Positions 26,491-35,383 of a stretch of 64,000 nt of DNA are shown one piece after another. A model generated the notes under the pieces. The model searched no databases. It was not told the origin of the DNA and saw only the letters and a list, made by a program, of their open reading frames with translations. Origin of the DNA: Microbulbifer celer (GTDB taxonomy: Bacteria; Pseudomonadota; Gammaproteobacteria; Pseudomonadales; Cellvibrionaceae); the NCBI RefSeq assembly GCF_020991125.1, contig NZ_CP087715.1, positions 620,001 to 684,000 of the forward strand, given 5' to 3'. The translations under genes were made by a program, and so were the position numbers. Position 1 is the stretch's first letter. Each line of letters starts with the position of its first letter.

Positions 26491-27528
26491 ATGAAACTCA
26501 GAATTGCTATCAATGGTTATGGACGTATCGGCCGCAATGTAACGCGTGCAATCTATGAATCCGGTTACAACGATCGTATCCAACTGGTTGCGATCAATGA
26601 CTTGGCACCGGTAGACGCCAACGCGCATCTGACCCGCTTCGATACCGTACACGGCCGATTCAATACGGAAGTTGCTGTTGACGGTGAAAACCTGGTGATC
26701 GGTGGCGACACCGTGAAAGTGTGCCAGGTACGCAATCCTGCGGAACTGCCCTGGGGCGAGCTGGAAGTGGATCTGGTACTGGAGTGCACCGGCCTCTTTA
26801 CCGGTAAAGAAGCGGCGTCTGCGCACATGCAGGCCGGTGCCAAAGCCGTACTGATTTCCGCACCGTCCAAAGATGCCGACCTGACCGTGGTTTACGGCGT
26901 GAACGACGACAAGCTTACCGCGGATCACAAAGTGGTTTCCAACGCGTCCTGTACCACCAACTGTCTGGCACCGGTAGCCCAGGCGCTGCATCGTTCTATC
27001 GGTATCGAACGTGGCTTCATGACCACCGTGCATGCCTATACCAATGATCAGAATACCCAGGACGCTGTACACAAAGATATCTACCGCGCGCGCGCTGCGG
27101 CCGACAACATGATTCCGACCAAAACCGGTGCGGCTGCGGCAGTTGGTCTGGTACTCCCGGAACTGCAGGGCAAACTGGACGGCATGGCGGTACGTGTACC
27201 GGTGAACAATGTTTCCCTGGTGGATTGTCAGTTTATCGCCAGCCGCGAAACTACCGTGGAAGAAATCAATCAGATCATGCAGGAAGCATCCGACTCCATG
27301 AAAGGCGGTGTACTGTCGTTCTGCGCGCAGCCGCTGGTTTCTGTGGATTTCAACCACACCAGTGCGTCCAGCCACTTCGACTCCAACCACACCCGTGTCA
27401 ACGGTAATCTGGTGAAAGTTATGGCCTGGTACGACAACGAGTGGGGTTTCTCCCACCGTATGCTCGACACCAGCCTGGCGATGGCAGAAGCGCTGGAACT
27501 GCAAAAAGCAGTTGCTGAAACTGCCTGA
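26491..27528 (+). CDS. gap: Glyceraldehyde-3-phosphate dehydrogenase, type I
   Basis: 345 residues. NAD loop [14 protein letters not shown] at 7-20 and the catalytic [14 protein letters not shown] near residue 151 are intact, with '[14 protein letters not shown]'-like C-terminal segment (here [12 protein letters not shown]). Position after eda shows it handles the triose from KDPG cleavage; loci of this sort often carry a gapdh paralogue separate from the glycolytic copy. Ribosome site AGAGGG is well placed. A strong terminator ends the operon after it. Confidence 0.95.
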   Translation: MKLRIAINGYGRIGRNVTRAIYESGYNDRIQLVAINDLAPVDANAHLTRFDTVHGRFNTEVAVDGENLVIGGDTVKVCQVRNPAELPWGELEVDLVLECTGLFTGKEAASAHMQAGAKAVLISAPSKDADLTVVYGVNDDKLTADHKVVSNASCTTNCLAPVAQALHRSIGIERGFMTTVHAYTNDQNTQDAVHKDIYRARAAADNMIPTKTGAAAAVGLVLPELQGKLDGMAVRVPVNNVSLVDCQFIASRETTVEEINQIMQEASDSMKGGVLSFCAQPLVSVDFNHTSASSHFDSNHTRVNGNLVKVMAWYDNEWGFSHRMLDTSLAMAEALELQKAVAETA

Positions 27529-27546
27529 TCGCCCCGTGTGTGACCC

Positions 27547-27585
27547 AGCCGGAGCGGGCGCAATGCGCGCTCCGGCTCTGTTTTT
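27547..27585 (+). terminator. Rho-independent terminator after gap
   Basis: AGCCGGAGCG, 11 bases, CGCTCCGGCT, then CTGTTTTT: a 10-bp perfect stem closing the edd-zwf-pgl-eda-gap transcript. Confidence 0.88.
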
Positions 27586-27660
27586 AGCGTCATCGTCGAC
27601 TGCGTAAAACCAGAACAATATTCGCCTCTCATCCAATCGATACAACGAATACCGCCTACT

Positions 27661-29097
27661 ATGAATCGCCATACCAAAATTGTTGCCACGCTCGGCCCGG
27701 GGACTGACAAGCCGCGCGTTATTGACGAGATAATCCGCGCCGGCGTCAACGTCGTTCGCCTGAATTTTTCCCACGGTAGTGCAGACGACCACCGCAAGCG
27801 CGTGGAGGAAGTACGCCGTGCAGCCGCCGCACAAAGTAAAATGGTTGCGGTTCTCGGTGACCTGCAAGGGCCGAAAATCCGTATCGCCCGTTTTGCGGAC
27901 GGCGGCATCTTTCTTGAAAACAATGCCGAGTTTACGCTCGATGCAGATTGCCCGAAGGAGGGCGGCAACCAGGAGCGCGTGGGTGTTGATTACCCGTCCC
28001 TGATTACCGACTGCGAGCCCGGCAATATTCTGTTACTGGATGATGGCAAGATTCGTCTGGAAGTAACCGGCGGTACCAAAAGCAAGCTGTTCTGTCGCGT
28101 ATTGCAGGGCGGCAAGCTGTCCAACAATAAAGGCATCAATCTGTTGGGCGGCGGTCTGTCGGCGCCGGCGCTGACAGAAAAAGATTATCAGGACATCAAA
28201 CTCGCTGCCGAGCTGGATGTGGATTTCCTGGCAGTAAGCTTCCCGCGCAGCGGCGAAGATCTGGAGATCGCCCGTAAAGCCATGCGCGAAGAGGGCAGCA
28301 ATGCCGCGATCGTGGCAAAAGTCGAGCGCGCCGAGGCGGTCAGTGACGAAGCGCAGATGGATGGGATCATTCTCGCATCTGACGTGATCATGGTTGCCCG
28401 CGGCGACCTGGGTGTGGAGATTGGTGATGCGGCGCTGGTAGGTGTGCAGAAGAAACTGATCGACCGCGCCAACGCCCTGAACCGTGGCGTGATCACGGCC
28501 ACCCAGATGATGGAGTCCATGATTACCAATCCGACGCCGACCCGCGCGGAAGTGATGGACGTGGCAAACGCGGTACTGGACGGTACCGATGCGGTAATGC
28601 TGTCAGCCGAAACCGCCGCGGGCGACTTCCCGGTTGCGGCGGTGGAATCCATGGCAGAGATCGTGGTTGGTGCAGAGCAGTATCTCGGCAGCACCAAGCG
28701 CGCAAACATTGCACGATCCGGCTCTGAAAGTATCGATACCGTGATTGCCCAGGCCGCCATTGAGTCTGCCGCGCGGGTAGAGAACTTGTGCGCTGTGGCG
28801 GCACTGACCGAATCCGGCCGCACCCCGCGTATCATGTCTCGGGCCACTACCCAGTTGCCGATCTTTGCTCTGACCCGTCATCCCCAGGTGGCGCGTCAGT
28901 TGGTGCTGCTGCGCGGTGTTGAGCCGGTAGAGTTTGATCCGGCCTCGGTACCGCTGGGGCATCTGACCGATGCGATTATCGAAGTGCTGGGCGCTCGCAT
29001 TGACCTGAAGAAAGGCCAGCGCGTGCTGATCACCCAAGGCGAACGCCTGAATATGGGTGGTGGTACCAGCTCCATGCGGATCAAAGAAATCGAGTAA
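27661..29097 (+). CDS. pyk: Pyruvate kinase
   Basis: 478 residues. 'KIVATLGPGTDKPRVIDEIIRAGVNVVRLNFSHG' at the N-terminus, 'LGDLQGPKIRI' near 63, the active-site 'IIVAKVERAEAVSDEAQMDGIILASD'-like region (about 218-245), 'MVARGDLGVEIG' and 'TATQMMESMI' are all present. It completes the route from KDPG to pyruvate. It has its own transcript start, since a terminator separates it from gap; the 75 bases before its ATG lack a recognisable HexR box and have only a weak ribosome site. Confidence 0.95.
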   Translation: MNRHTKIVATLGPGTDKPRVIDEIIRAGVNVVRLNFSHGSADDHRKRVEEVRRAAAAQSKMVAVLGDLQGPKIRIARFADGGIFLENNAEFTLDADCPKEGGNQERVGVDYPSLITDCEPGNILLLDDGKIRLEVTGGTKSKLFCRVLQGGKLSNNKGINLLGGGLSAPALTEKDYQDIKLAAELDVDFLAVSFPRSGEDLEIARKAMREEGSNAAIVAKVERAEAVSDEAQMDGIILASDVIMVARGDLGVEIGDAALVGVQKKLIDRANALNRGVITATQMMESMITNPTPTRAEVMDVANAVLDGTDAVMLSAETAAGDFPVAAVESMAEIVVGAEQYLGSTKRANIARSGSESIDTVIAQAAIESAARVENLCAVAALTESGRTPRIMSRATTQLPIFALTRHPQVARQLVLLRGVEPVEFDPASVPLGHLTDAIIEVLGARIDLKKGQRVLITQGERLNMGGGTSSMRIKEIE

Positions 29098-29511
29098 CCT
29101 CGGTGTCGTCCCCGATCCGTCATTGGTCGGGGACTTCCCATGTCTCTCTGTCCAGTGTTTTGTGCTGGATGGTTGCGACATCTTCCTATCCTGCTGCTGA
29201 TTCTTTCTTTCTCGTTGATATTTCCTGCGGATTTTATTCGTGTTGTTTGAAAATTGTTCAATCCTGCGCTGCGGCAGTGAGATAAGTCTCAAGAGTGTCA
29301 GTTAAGACAGCTTGTTGATACGAAAAGCGACGAATAAGCCGGAGAATTTCCCCCGGGGGTTGTAGCTTTTTTAAAAGTTTCTGTGTATTGTCGATCTTGA
29401 GAATGACAGCGCTATCATAAAAACGAATGACAGCGCTATCATTTGGCGGTACAAGGTGAATAAAAATTTCTAACCAAACCTTTATATCTATAAAAAAGGA
29501 AGGGGAAATCG
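29098..29511. other. Intergenic region between pyk and the receptor gene
   Basis: 414 bp. A hairpin GTCCCCGA...TCGGGGAC (29108-29134) may end pyk, though the following tract is TTCCC rather than T-rich. The right half carries a promoter candidate and two operators, listed separately. The receptor ATG has AAGGAAGGGG 7 bases upstream. Confidence 0.6.
29360..29441 (+). promoter_or_regulatory. Receptor promoter candidate with two tandem LacI-type operators
   Basis: The palindrome-like site TGACAGCGCTATCA occurs twice, at 29404-29417 and 29428-29441, 24 bp apart and therefore on nearly the same DNA face after two turns plus. TTGTAG (29360) and TGTATT (29384) with 18-base spacing are a possible but weak promoter upstream, which would put both operators over and after the start point. 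Confidence 0.65.
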
Positions 29512-32190
29512 ATGCTTAAGCGCAACAAACTCGCTCTCTCGATCAGTACAGCCGTTCTTGGTGGCAGCCTGGTGGCTCCATTGGCGGTTGCTCAGGATGC
29601 AGCTCTGGAAGAAATTACCGTTACTGGTATTCGTGGAGCCCTGCAAGATGCCGTAAACATCAAGCGCGATGCGACCGATCTGGTCGATGCCGTGTCCGCG
29701 GAAGATGTTGGTAAATTTCCGGATTCAGACGTAGGTGAAGCACTCGGGCGTATCCCCGGTATCACCGTGGGCCGCTCATTTGGCCAGGGGGCGTCCGTCT
29801 CCATTCGCGGTGCAGCCCCGACTATGACCCTGACCCAGTTGAACGGTCAGAACGTTGCCTCCACTGGCTGGTTTGACAACATTCCAGTGGATCGTAGTTT
29901 CAACTACTCCCTGCTGCCGGCGGAACTGATTGGTGGCATCGAGGTATACAAGTCTTCCCGTGCGGACCTGAACGAAGGGGGTATTGGCGGCACGGTTATT
30001 GTCAACACTCGCAAGCCTCTGGATCTGGAAGCGAATACTGCGTGGGTCGGCACCACTGGTCGTGTCGGTACCATCAGTGATGAGCTGGCTCCGGAAGTCT
30101 CCGGTTTGTACAGCTGGAAGAACGACGCAGAAACCTTTGGTGTGCTGCTTTCCGCAGCGGCTGAAGACCGCGAATACGTGCGACGGGGTACCGAATCTGA
30201 TTATCGCTGGTCCGGAGATGTTGCGCCTACTACCTTCCTGCAGGATCAGGAGCGTAAAGCGCTGGACGTAACCCTGCAGTACGCGCCGACCGATGCTCTG
30301 TCTTTCACCCTGCACGCCATGTCTCTGGACCTGCAGGCGGACAACACCAACAACAGTCTGTACCTGTTCACCCTGACTGGTGAAGGCCTGGACGGTGGCT
30401 ATACCGAGTGCCACAACACTAACGCAGCCGGTCTGTGTACTTCCAGCACCACCTCAGGTGCACCGGACTCCCGCGGTGAACCCGGCAGCGAGATCGCCAC
30501 CAACACCTTCAACCAGACCTGGGGCCGCAAGTCCTCCATGAGCTCTGATACTTTCGATTTGAGCTCCGAATATGAAGGTGACGGTTTCCGCGTGAGCGGT
30601 AGCATTGGGTCCACAATGGCCGATGGGGGCACCGATTTCACCACCAACTTCCAGGATATTGGTGCGGGCCAGCCGGCTTGGGAGGGGTCCATCGATGCCT
30701 CGGGCAAAGAAATTGATATCACGACCACCAAGGATCCCAGCCAGAGCCTGGCTAACTTCCCGTCCTCCATGTCTCCGCAGGGCTGGGCGGTAGCCAGTGG
30801 TCCGGTAGAAGACGAAGAGAGCTACGCGCAACTCGATGTGGAGTTTGATCTGAACGTTGGCATTCTGACTTCGTTCAAGACTGGTGTACGTTGGACCGAT
30901 CACGACGTAAATCGTCGTAAATATCGTGGCGTGTTCAAAACAGTTGAAAATGAAGATGGCGAGTTGGTAGCAGACCCGGAAATTGCCGACACGTCTTCCC
31001 TGTACGATGGCACCTATGAAATTGGGCAGGACGGTTTTACCGCGCCGAAACCGGATCTGGATGCCATGGTTGCTCTGACTCGGGCAAGTCTTGGCCAGTG
31101 GGTTGAGGAGCGTGCAGGTTATTCCGACCTGAACGAAGAAAATACCGCGCTCTACGGTATGTTCAACTTTGAGACTGGTGCCCTGAGCGGTAACTTCGGT
31201 TTGCGTTACATCTCTACGGATGCTTCCCGTACTCAGTATGATCTGGACGGCACCGAGCCTCAGGAAGGTGAGATTGCCGCGAACATTGGTTACGCCTATT
31301 CCCTGTCCACCTACAGCTCCGATTACAGCGATGTGCTCCCGAGTGCTACTGTACGCTACGAGCTTTCTGAAGACTGGGTAGTGCGTGCGTCTGCTTCCCA
31401 GACTATCAGCCGTCCCACCTACGACGACATGCTGGTGACATACAGTGGTTTTGCCGACGACCGTGCGGACAACCAGACCCAGCGTTTCGGTAGCGAAGGT
31501 CTGAAGCCGATGAAGGCCACCAGTGCGGATATTGCTCTGGAGTACTACTACGGCGATGGTAATCTGATGTCCGCGACTTACTTTGTTAAGTCCATCGACG
31601 ACTTCGTGACTTCCCAGATTCTGGTTGATCAGCAGATTGGTCTGGAGGATCCGGCTGGCGGCGATAGCTGGGCAGTGGAAACTCTCGAGAATGCCGGCGG
31701 TGCTGATATCCAGGGTATTGAGTTGCAGATTCAGCACGCGTTCGATAACGGCTTTGGTGTAGCGGCCAACTACACCTACACCGACGCGGAAGCGCCGAAA
31801 GATGCGTTTATGGACCAGTTGCCAATCTTCACTGAGTCGTCCGAGCACGCCTATAACCTGGTGGGCTACTGGGAAAACGATACGTTCTCTGCTCGTGCGG
31901 CGTACAACTTCCGCTCTGAGTACCTGATCCGTGATGGTGGTTACTGGTACGGTAACCGTATGCACGACGACTTCGGTTCTCTGGACCTGAGCTTCTACTG
32001 GTATGCTACCGATAATCTGGATGTTACCTTTGAGGCGATCAACGTTCTCGAAGAGGATGATATCCAGTACGGTGCTGCGGATGCATCGACCACATCCACC
32101 GGCATGAAGGGCCCACTGCAGGAAGGTTTCCCGGCATGGTCCTTCCAGGGTGAGGCTGTGTACCAGTTGGGTGCTAGCTACAAGTTCTAA
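29512..32190 (+). CDS. TonB-dependent receptor, carbohydrate (GlcNAc/chitooligosaccharide) type
   Basis: 892 residues with signal peptide (about 1-28, ending APLAVAQ), a TonB box-like EEITVTG at about 34-40, plug domain (about 45-170, with 'AEDVGKFPDSDVGEALGRIPGI' and 'VSIRGAAPTMTLTQLNG') and a long barrel ending YQLGASYKF. This is the large Xanthomonas/Caulobacter carbohydrate-receptor type, distinct from the 669-residue receptor at 4657. Two operators of the nag type precede it, and DUF6445 and SapC genes follow, the company kept by GlcNAc receptors in Caulobacter-like loci. Substrate is inferred from regulation and context. Confidence 0.92.
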   Translation: MLKRNKLALSISTAVLGGSLVAPLAVAQDAALEEITVTGIRGALQDAVNIKRDATDLVDAVSAEDVGKFPDSDVGEALGRIPGITVGRSFGQGASVSIRGAAPTMTLTQLNGQNVASTGWFDNIPVDRSFNYSLLPAELIGGIEVYKSSRADLNEGGIGGTVIVNTRKPLDLEANTAWVGTTGRVGTISDELAPEVSGLYSWKNDAETFGVLLSAAAEDREYVRRGTESDYRWSGDVAPTTFLQDQERKALDVTLQYAPTDALSFTLHAMSLDLQADNTNNSLYLFTLTGEGLDGGYTECHNTNAAGLCTSSTTSGAPDSRGEPGSEIATNTFNQTWGRKSSMSSDTFDLSSEYEGDGFRVSGSIGSTMADGGTDFTTNFQDIGAGQPAWEGSIDASGKEIDITTTKDPSQSLANFPSSMSPQGWAVASGPVEDEESYAQLDVEFDLNVGILTSFKTGVRWTDHDVNRRKYRGVFKTVENEDGELVADPEIADTSSLYDGTYEIGQDGFTAPKPDLDAMVALTRASLGQWVEERAGYSDLNEENTALYGMFNFETGALSGNFGLRYISTDASRTQYDLDGTEPQEGEIAANIGYAYSLSTYSSDYSDVLPSATVRYELSEDWVVRASASQTISRPTYDDMLVTYSGFADDRADNQTQRFGSEGLKPMKATSADIALEYYYGDGNLMSATYFVKSIDDFVTSQILVDQQIGLEDPAGGDSWAVETLENAGGADIQGIELQIQHAFDNGFGVAANYTYTDAEAPKDAFMDQLPIFTESSEHAYNLVGYWENDTFSARAAYNFRSEYLIRDGGYWYGNRMHDDFGSLDLSFYWYATDNLDVTFEAINVLEEDDIQYGAADASTTSTGMKGPLQEGFPAWSFQGEAVYQLGASYKF

Positions 32191-32207
32191 TCAGAACCTG
32201 AGCCGCG

Positions 32208-32239
32208 AAAAGCCCAGCTTTCAGCTGGGCTTTTTTTTT
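32208..32239 (+). terminator. Rho-independent terminator after the receptor gene
   Basis: AAAAGCCCAGCT-TTC-AGCTGGGCTTTT followed by more T: a 12-bp stem with nine consecutive T in all. It probably sets high receptor mRNA above the downstream genes. Confidence 0.93.
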
Positions 32240-32297
32240 GCGTGGCTGTCCCGTACTGAACAAGTGTTTCGCGATGAGGCAGGTGGTTGTATTCATT

Positions 32298-32978
32298 ATG
32301 CAAGTACTGAGTTTTGGAGACGAGAAGAACAAGGCGATTGTTCTTGATGATTTTCATGCGCACCCGGAAACTCTGGTGCAGTTTGCGGCGCAGTCGGAGT
32401 TTGCGCCTTGGCCAATGCTGGCAGAGCGCAAAGGGTATCCAGGCGTCAGGACGTCCGCCCCGGAAGCCCTGGGGTTGGAGGTTCTGGATCGGCTGGCTCC
32501 AGTATTGCGTTCGGAATTTGGTATCGGCAGCGTCGAAACGTTGAAACTGCAGCAGGAAACGCTAAACCTGATGACAGTACCGGAGCCGGAGCTCGGCCCG
32601 CTGCAGCGGGCGCCGCACTTCGATACCAGCGCCCCAAACCTGTTTGCAATCCTGCTTTACCTGTGTGATGACTCGCACGGCGGTACCGGATTCTATCGTC
32701 ACCGGAGCACCGGCTACGAGTCGATTACGCCGGATCGTGTTGAACACTACCTGGACCGTTGTTTTATTGAGTTCAACAAGTATCGCAGGCCGATGAAGTA
32801 CTGTAATGAATCGGACGATCTGTTTACCAAGGTCGGGTTTGTGCCGGCCAAATACAATCGTCTGGTGATTTATCGCGGGTGCGTACTACACAGTGCGAAT
32901 ATCCTGGGGGATCACAGTATCAGTGCCAGTGCTACCCGCGGGCGATTGACGGCCAATATCTTCGTCAGTCACGAATGA
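32298..32978 (+). CDS. DUF6445 family protein
   Basis: 226 residues from ATG at 32298, preferred over two upstream in-frame starts because AGGTGG precedes it at 9 bases and the terminator overlaps the longer reading. The protein has 'IVLDDFHAHPETLVQFA', then 'APHFDTSAPNLFAILLYL' near residue 110 and 'VIYRGCVLHSANIL' near 195. The His-x-Asp and distant His resemble the iron site of 2-oxoglutarate oxygenases, which I offer only as an analogy. DUF6445 genes commonly lie beside SapC and TonB receptors of carbohydrate loci, as here. Function unknown. Confidence 0.75.
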   Translation: MQVLSFGDEKNKAIVLDDFHAHPETLVQFAAQSEFAPWPMLAERKGYPGVRTSAPEALGLEVLDRLAPVLRSEFGIGSVETLKLQQETLNLMTVPEPELGPLQRAPHFDTSAPNLFAILLYLCDDSHGGTGFYRHRSTGYESITPDRVEHYLDRCFIEFNKYRRPMKYCNESDDLFTKVGFVPAKYNRLVIYRGCVLHSANILGDHSISASATRGRLTANIFVSHE

Positions 32979-33150
32979 TCTTCTATTCCCGGGTGAATTG
33001 TGCAGTGGTTGATCAATGGTCAACACTCGGTAACTTCCCGCTGGTATCTTCTGCCCGTCTGGTGTAACTTTTTGCTTCCCTTTGGGAGTGTAAAAAATAT
33101 ACTCCACTGAATGTCAGAATAACTTCAAATTAGAATTTTTAAGGTGTTGT

Positions 33151-33867
33151 ATGGCCACTGTAGAAGCCCCCAAGATTGTTCCCCTGCGCAGTGACGCGCA
33201 CGGTAAGCTGAAAGTCCGTGAGCTGGGGACCTTCGAGCACGTTGCAAAGGCGCACATGGTTCCGGTAACTGCCCACGAGTTTTCCCGTTTGGGTGCTGAA
33301 TACCCGATCGTTTTTGTCAAGAATTCCGATACGGACCAGTTTCAGTCTGTTGCACTCTTAAGCCTGAAAGTAGGCGAAAACCTGTTCGCTGACGGCGATA
33401 ACTGGAAGGGCGTTTTCGTTCCGGGCGCTGTGCGCAATCATCCTTTCGTTCTGGCGCCTGCCGGTGACAACAAAGAGCAGCTGGTAGTTGGCCTGATTGA
33501 GAACAGCCCGATTGTCGGTGAAGAAGAGGGTAACGCGCTGTTCAACGAGTCCGGCGAAGAGTCCGAGTACCTGAAAGCCAAGAAAGAGGCGCTGGTGGGC
33601 TACCTCGAAAGCGACCAGATGACCAAAGCCTTTATCTCCGTCCTGGCTGAGAAAGACCTGCTGACCACCCAGAATGTTTCCGTGAATGCGGGTGGTGAAA
33701 AGATCAACCTCACCGGTATCTACATGGTGGATGAGAAGAAGCTGGGCGAGATGAGTGAGGAAGACTTCGCGGATTTCCGCAAGCGTGGTTTCCTGCCCCC
33801 GCTGTACGCGCAGCTGGGTTCCATGCACCAGTTCTCCCGTTTGGCCAAGATGCAATCTGAAGCCTGA
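33151..33867 (+). CDS. SapC family protein
   Basis: 238 residues of the SapC family (named from a Campylobacter S-layer gene cluster): 'VTAHEFSRLGAEYPIVFVKN' near 33, 'SVALLSLKVGENLFAD', and 'GIYMVDEKKLGEMSEEDFADF' near 190. No signal peptide or membrane helix, so it is probably cytoplasmic. It follows DUF6445 by 172 bp with its own well-placed AAGGTG ribosome site. In Caulobacter- and Xanthomonas-type loci SapC accompanies GlcNAc or other carbohydrate TonB receptors, so a supporting role in amino-sugar use is likely but unproven. Confidence 0.85.
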   Translation: MATVEAPKIVPLRSDAHGKLKVRELGTFEHVAKAHMVPVTAHEFSRLGAEYPIVFVKNSDTDQFQSVALLSLKVGENLFADGDNWKGVFVPGAVRNHPFVLAPAGDNKEQLVVGLIENSPIVGEEEGNALFNESGEESEYLKAKKEALVGYLESDQMTKAFISVLAEKDLLTTQNVSVNAGGEKINLTGIYMVDEKKLGEMSEEDFADFRKRGFLPPLYAQLGSMHQFSRLAKMQSEA

Positions 33868-33958
33868 TCTTGCCCGGGGGTACTCCACTCCCGGTAGCGC
33901 CCCTGGTTACGCAAAGCCTCGCGGGTTCCATCGTGAGGCTGCTACTGCTCCCTCGACT

Positions 33959-34993
33959 ATGTTTTTTCAACGCTATGCTGGCTGGTTGATTTTCCTCGGT
34001 GCTTTTTATGGGCTCTGGGCTTTACTGGTATTTGGTCAGGGGCTGTGGCCGCTGGTCACAGAGCACTGGCCGATGGCGCTCTCCATGGCCATTGGCAGTT
34101 ACGCCGCGGGCTCCACTCCGATGGGGGGCGGCACTGTCGGCTTCCCCGTGCTCGTCCTGCTCTTTGATATGCCCGCCAGTCTCGGGCGTGATTTCAGCTT
34201 TGCGGTGCAGTCCATTGGCATGGTCAGTGCCAGTATCTTTATTTTCTGCCGCCGACAGCCGCTGGCGTGGGCCATGCTGCGCGGAGCCCTGATCGGCAGC
34301 CTGCTGGCGACCCCGCTGGGGATCCTGTTCTTCGCCCCGCTGGTGTCTGAGCTGTGGGTCAAGTTGTCATTTGCGGTGATCTGGGGCGGTTTCGGTATCC
34401 TGCATCTATACCGCCTGAGCGAGATAACGGGCCACGATCACCTTGGGGATCCCCGTTGTCCGGCGGATTTCCGTGTCGGTCTGGTCTTTGGTGCAGTGGC
34501 GGGTTTTTCGGCCGTTTCTGTGACCGGGGTTGGTATTGATATGGTGATCTACGCAGCGCTTGTACTGCTGAGCCGGGTGGACCTGAAGGTGGCGATTCCC
34601 ACTTCTGTGGTGATCATGGCGTTTTCATCACTGGTGGGTGTTGCAGTGAAAAGTATTTCCGGGGACTGGCAGCCGGGTGTTCTCGGCAATTGGCTGGCGG
34701 CAGCGCCTGTGGTGGCGTTGGGAGCGCCGCTGGGCGTGTTTGTGGTTGGCCTTATCGGGCGTCGCCCCACGCTTCTTGTGGTGGCGCTGCTATGCGTCGT
34801 GCAGTTTGTGTGGGCTTGTTACACCGAGTGGGCCACGCTTGGTATGTCCGGTATGGCAATGGCATTGCTTGCGGTTCTGGCGTGCCTGGGCGGCTTTGAG
34901 GTGCTCAGAATGCTCGGTATCCGTCGGGTGCGCAACCGCGCGCAGGGCGCTGAGTTGGCGGCAGGCGAAGGCACGGTGGCCGCTGCCAGTTGA
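33959..34993 (+). CDS. TauE/SafE family membrane protein (anion/sulfite exporter-like)
   Basis: 344 residues from ATG at 33959 (MFFQRYAGWLIFLGAFYGLW); longer readings overlap sapC and have no membrane character. About eight to nine hydrophobic helices, with 'GSYAAGSTPMGGGTVGFPVLVLL' near residue 48 and a repeated half after 'FGAVAGFSAVSVTGVGIDMVIYAAL' near 185, the two-repeat design of TauE/SafE permeases. Substrate is not identifiable; sulfur anions are the family stereotype. It may be co-transcribed with sapC (91-bp gap). Confidence 0.8.
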   Translation: MFFQRYAGWLIFLGAFYGLWALLVFGQGLWPLVTEHWPMALSMAIGSYAAGSTPMGGGTVGFPVLVLLFDMPASLGRDFSFAVQSIGMVSASIFIFCRRQPLAWAMLRGALIGSLLATPLGILFFAPLVSELWVKLSFAVIWGGFGILHLYRLSEITGHDHLGDPRCPADFRVGLVFGAVAGFSAVSVTGVGIDMVIYAALVLLSRVDLKVAIPTSVVIMAFSSLVGVAVKSISGDWQPGVLGNWLAAAPVVALGAPLGVFVVGLIGRRPTLLVVALLCVVQFVWACYTEWATLGMSGMAMALLAVLACLGGFEVLRMLGIRRVRNRAQGAELAAGEGTVAAAS

Positions 34994-35026
34994 TCCTGGG
35001 CTTTTTCCGGGCGGGACAGCGGCAAC

Positions 35027-35059
35027 AAAAAAGGCGACTTCTGATGAAGTCGCCTTTTT
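35027..35059. terminator. Bidirectional Rho-independent terminator
   Basis: GGCGACTTC-TGAT-GAAGTCGCC with A run before and T run after; it serves the TauE-like gene on plus and the tRNA genes on minus. Confidence 0.92.
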
Positions 35060-35066
35060 ATGTATA

Positions 35067-35141
35067 TGGCTGGGGTGGAAGGATTCGAACCTTCGCATGA
35101 CGGGATCAAAACCCGCTGCCTTACCGCTTGGCTACACCCCA
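35067..35141 (-). tRNA. tRNA-Gln (UUG), copy 1
   Basis: Reverse complement folds as a 75-base tRNA with encoded CCA: acceptor TGGGGTG/CACCCCA, D arm AGCCAAGCGGTAAGGC, anticodon loop TTTTGAT (anticodon TTG) and T loop GGTTCGAATCC. Identical to the copy at 40434. Confidence 0.96.
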
Positions 35142-35178
35142 GTAAAGGTGCTGTGAGGCTGGTACTCACATAAGAAAA

Positions 35179-35255
<77 letters not shown>

Positions 35256-35383
35256 ACAGACGTTCTCGGCTAACCGAGGGCGCGAATTATCGGGGGATGT
35301 GCCGGAGGTGTCAACACTTTTTAGTAAATTAATCAGTGGGTTAGCGTCGGTCTCCCTCCGAGCGCTCGGGATCTGGCCCGGAT

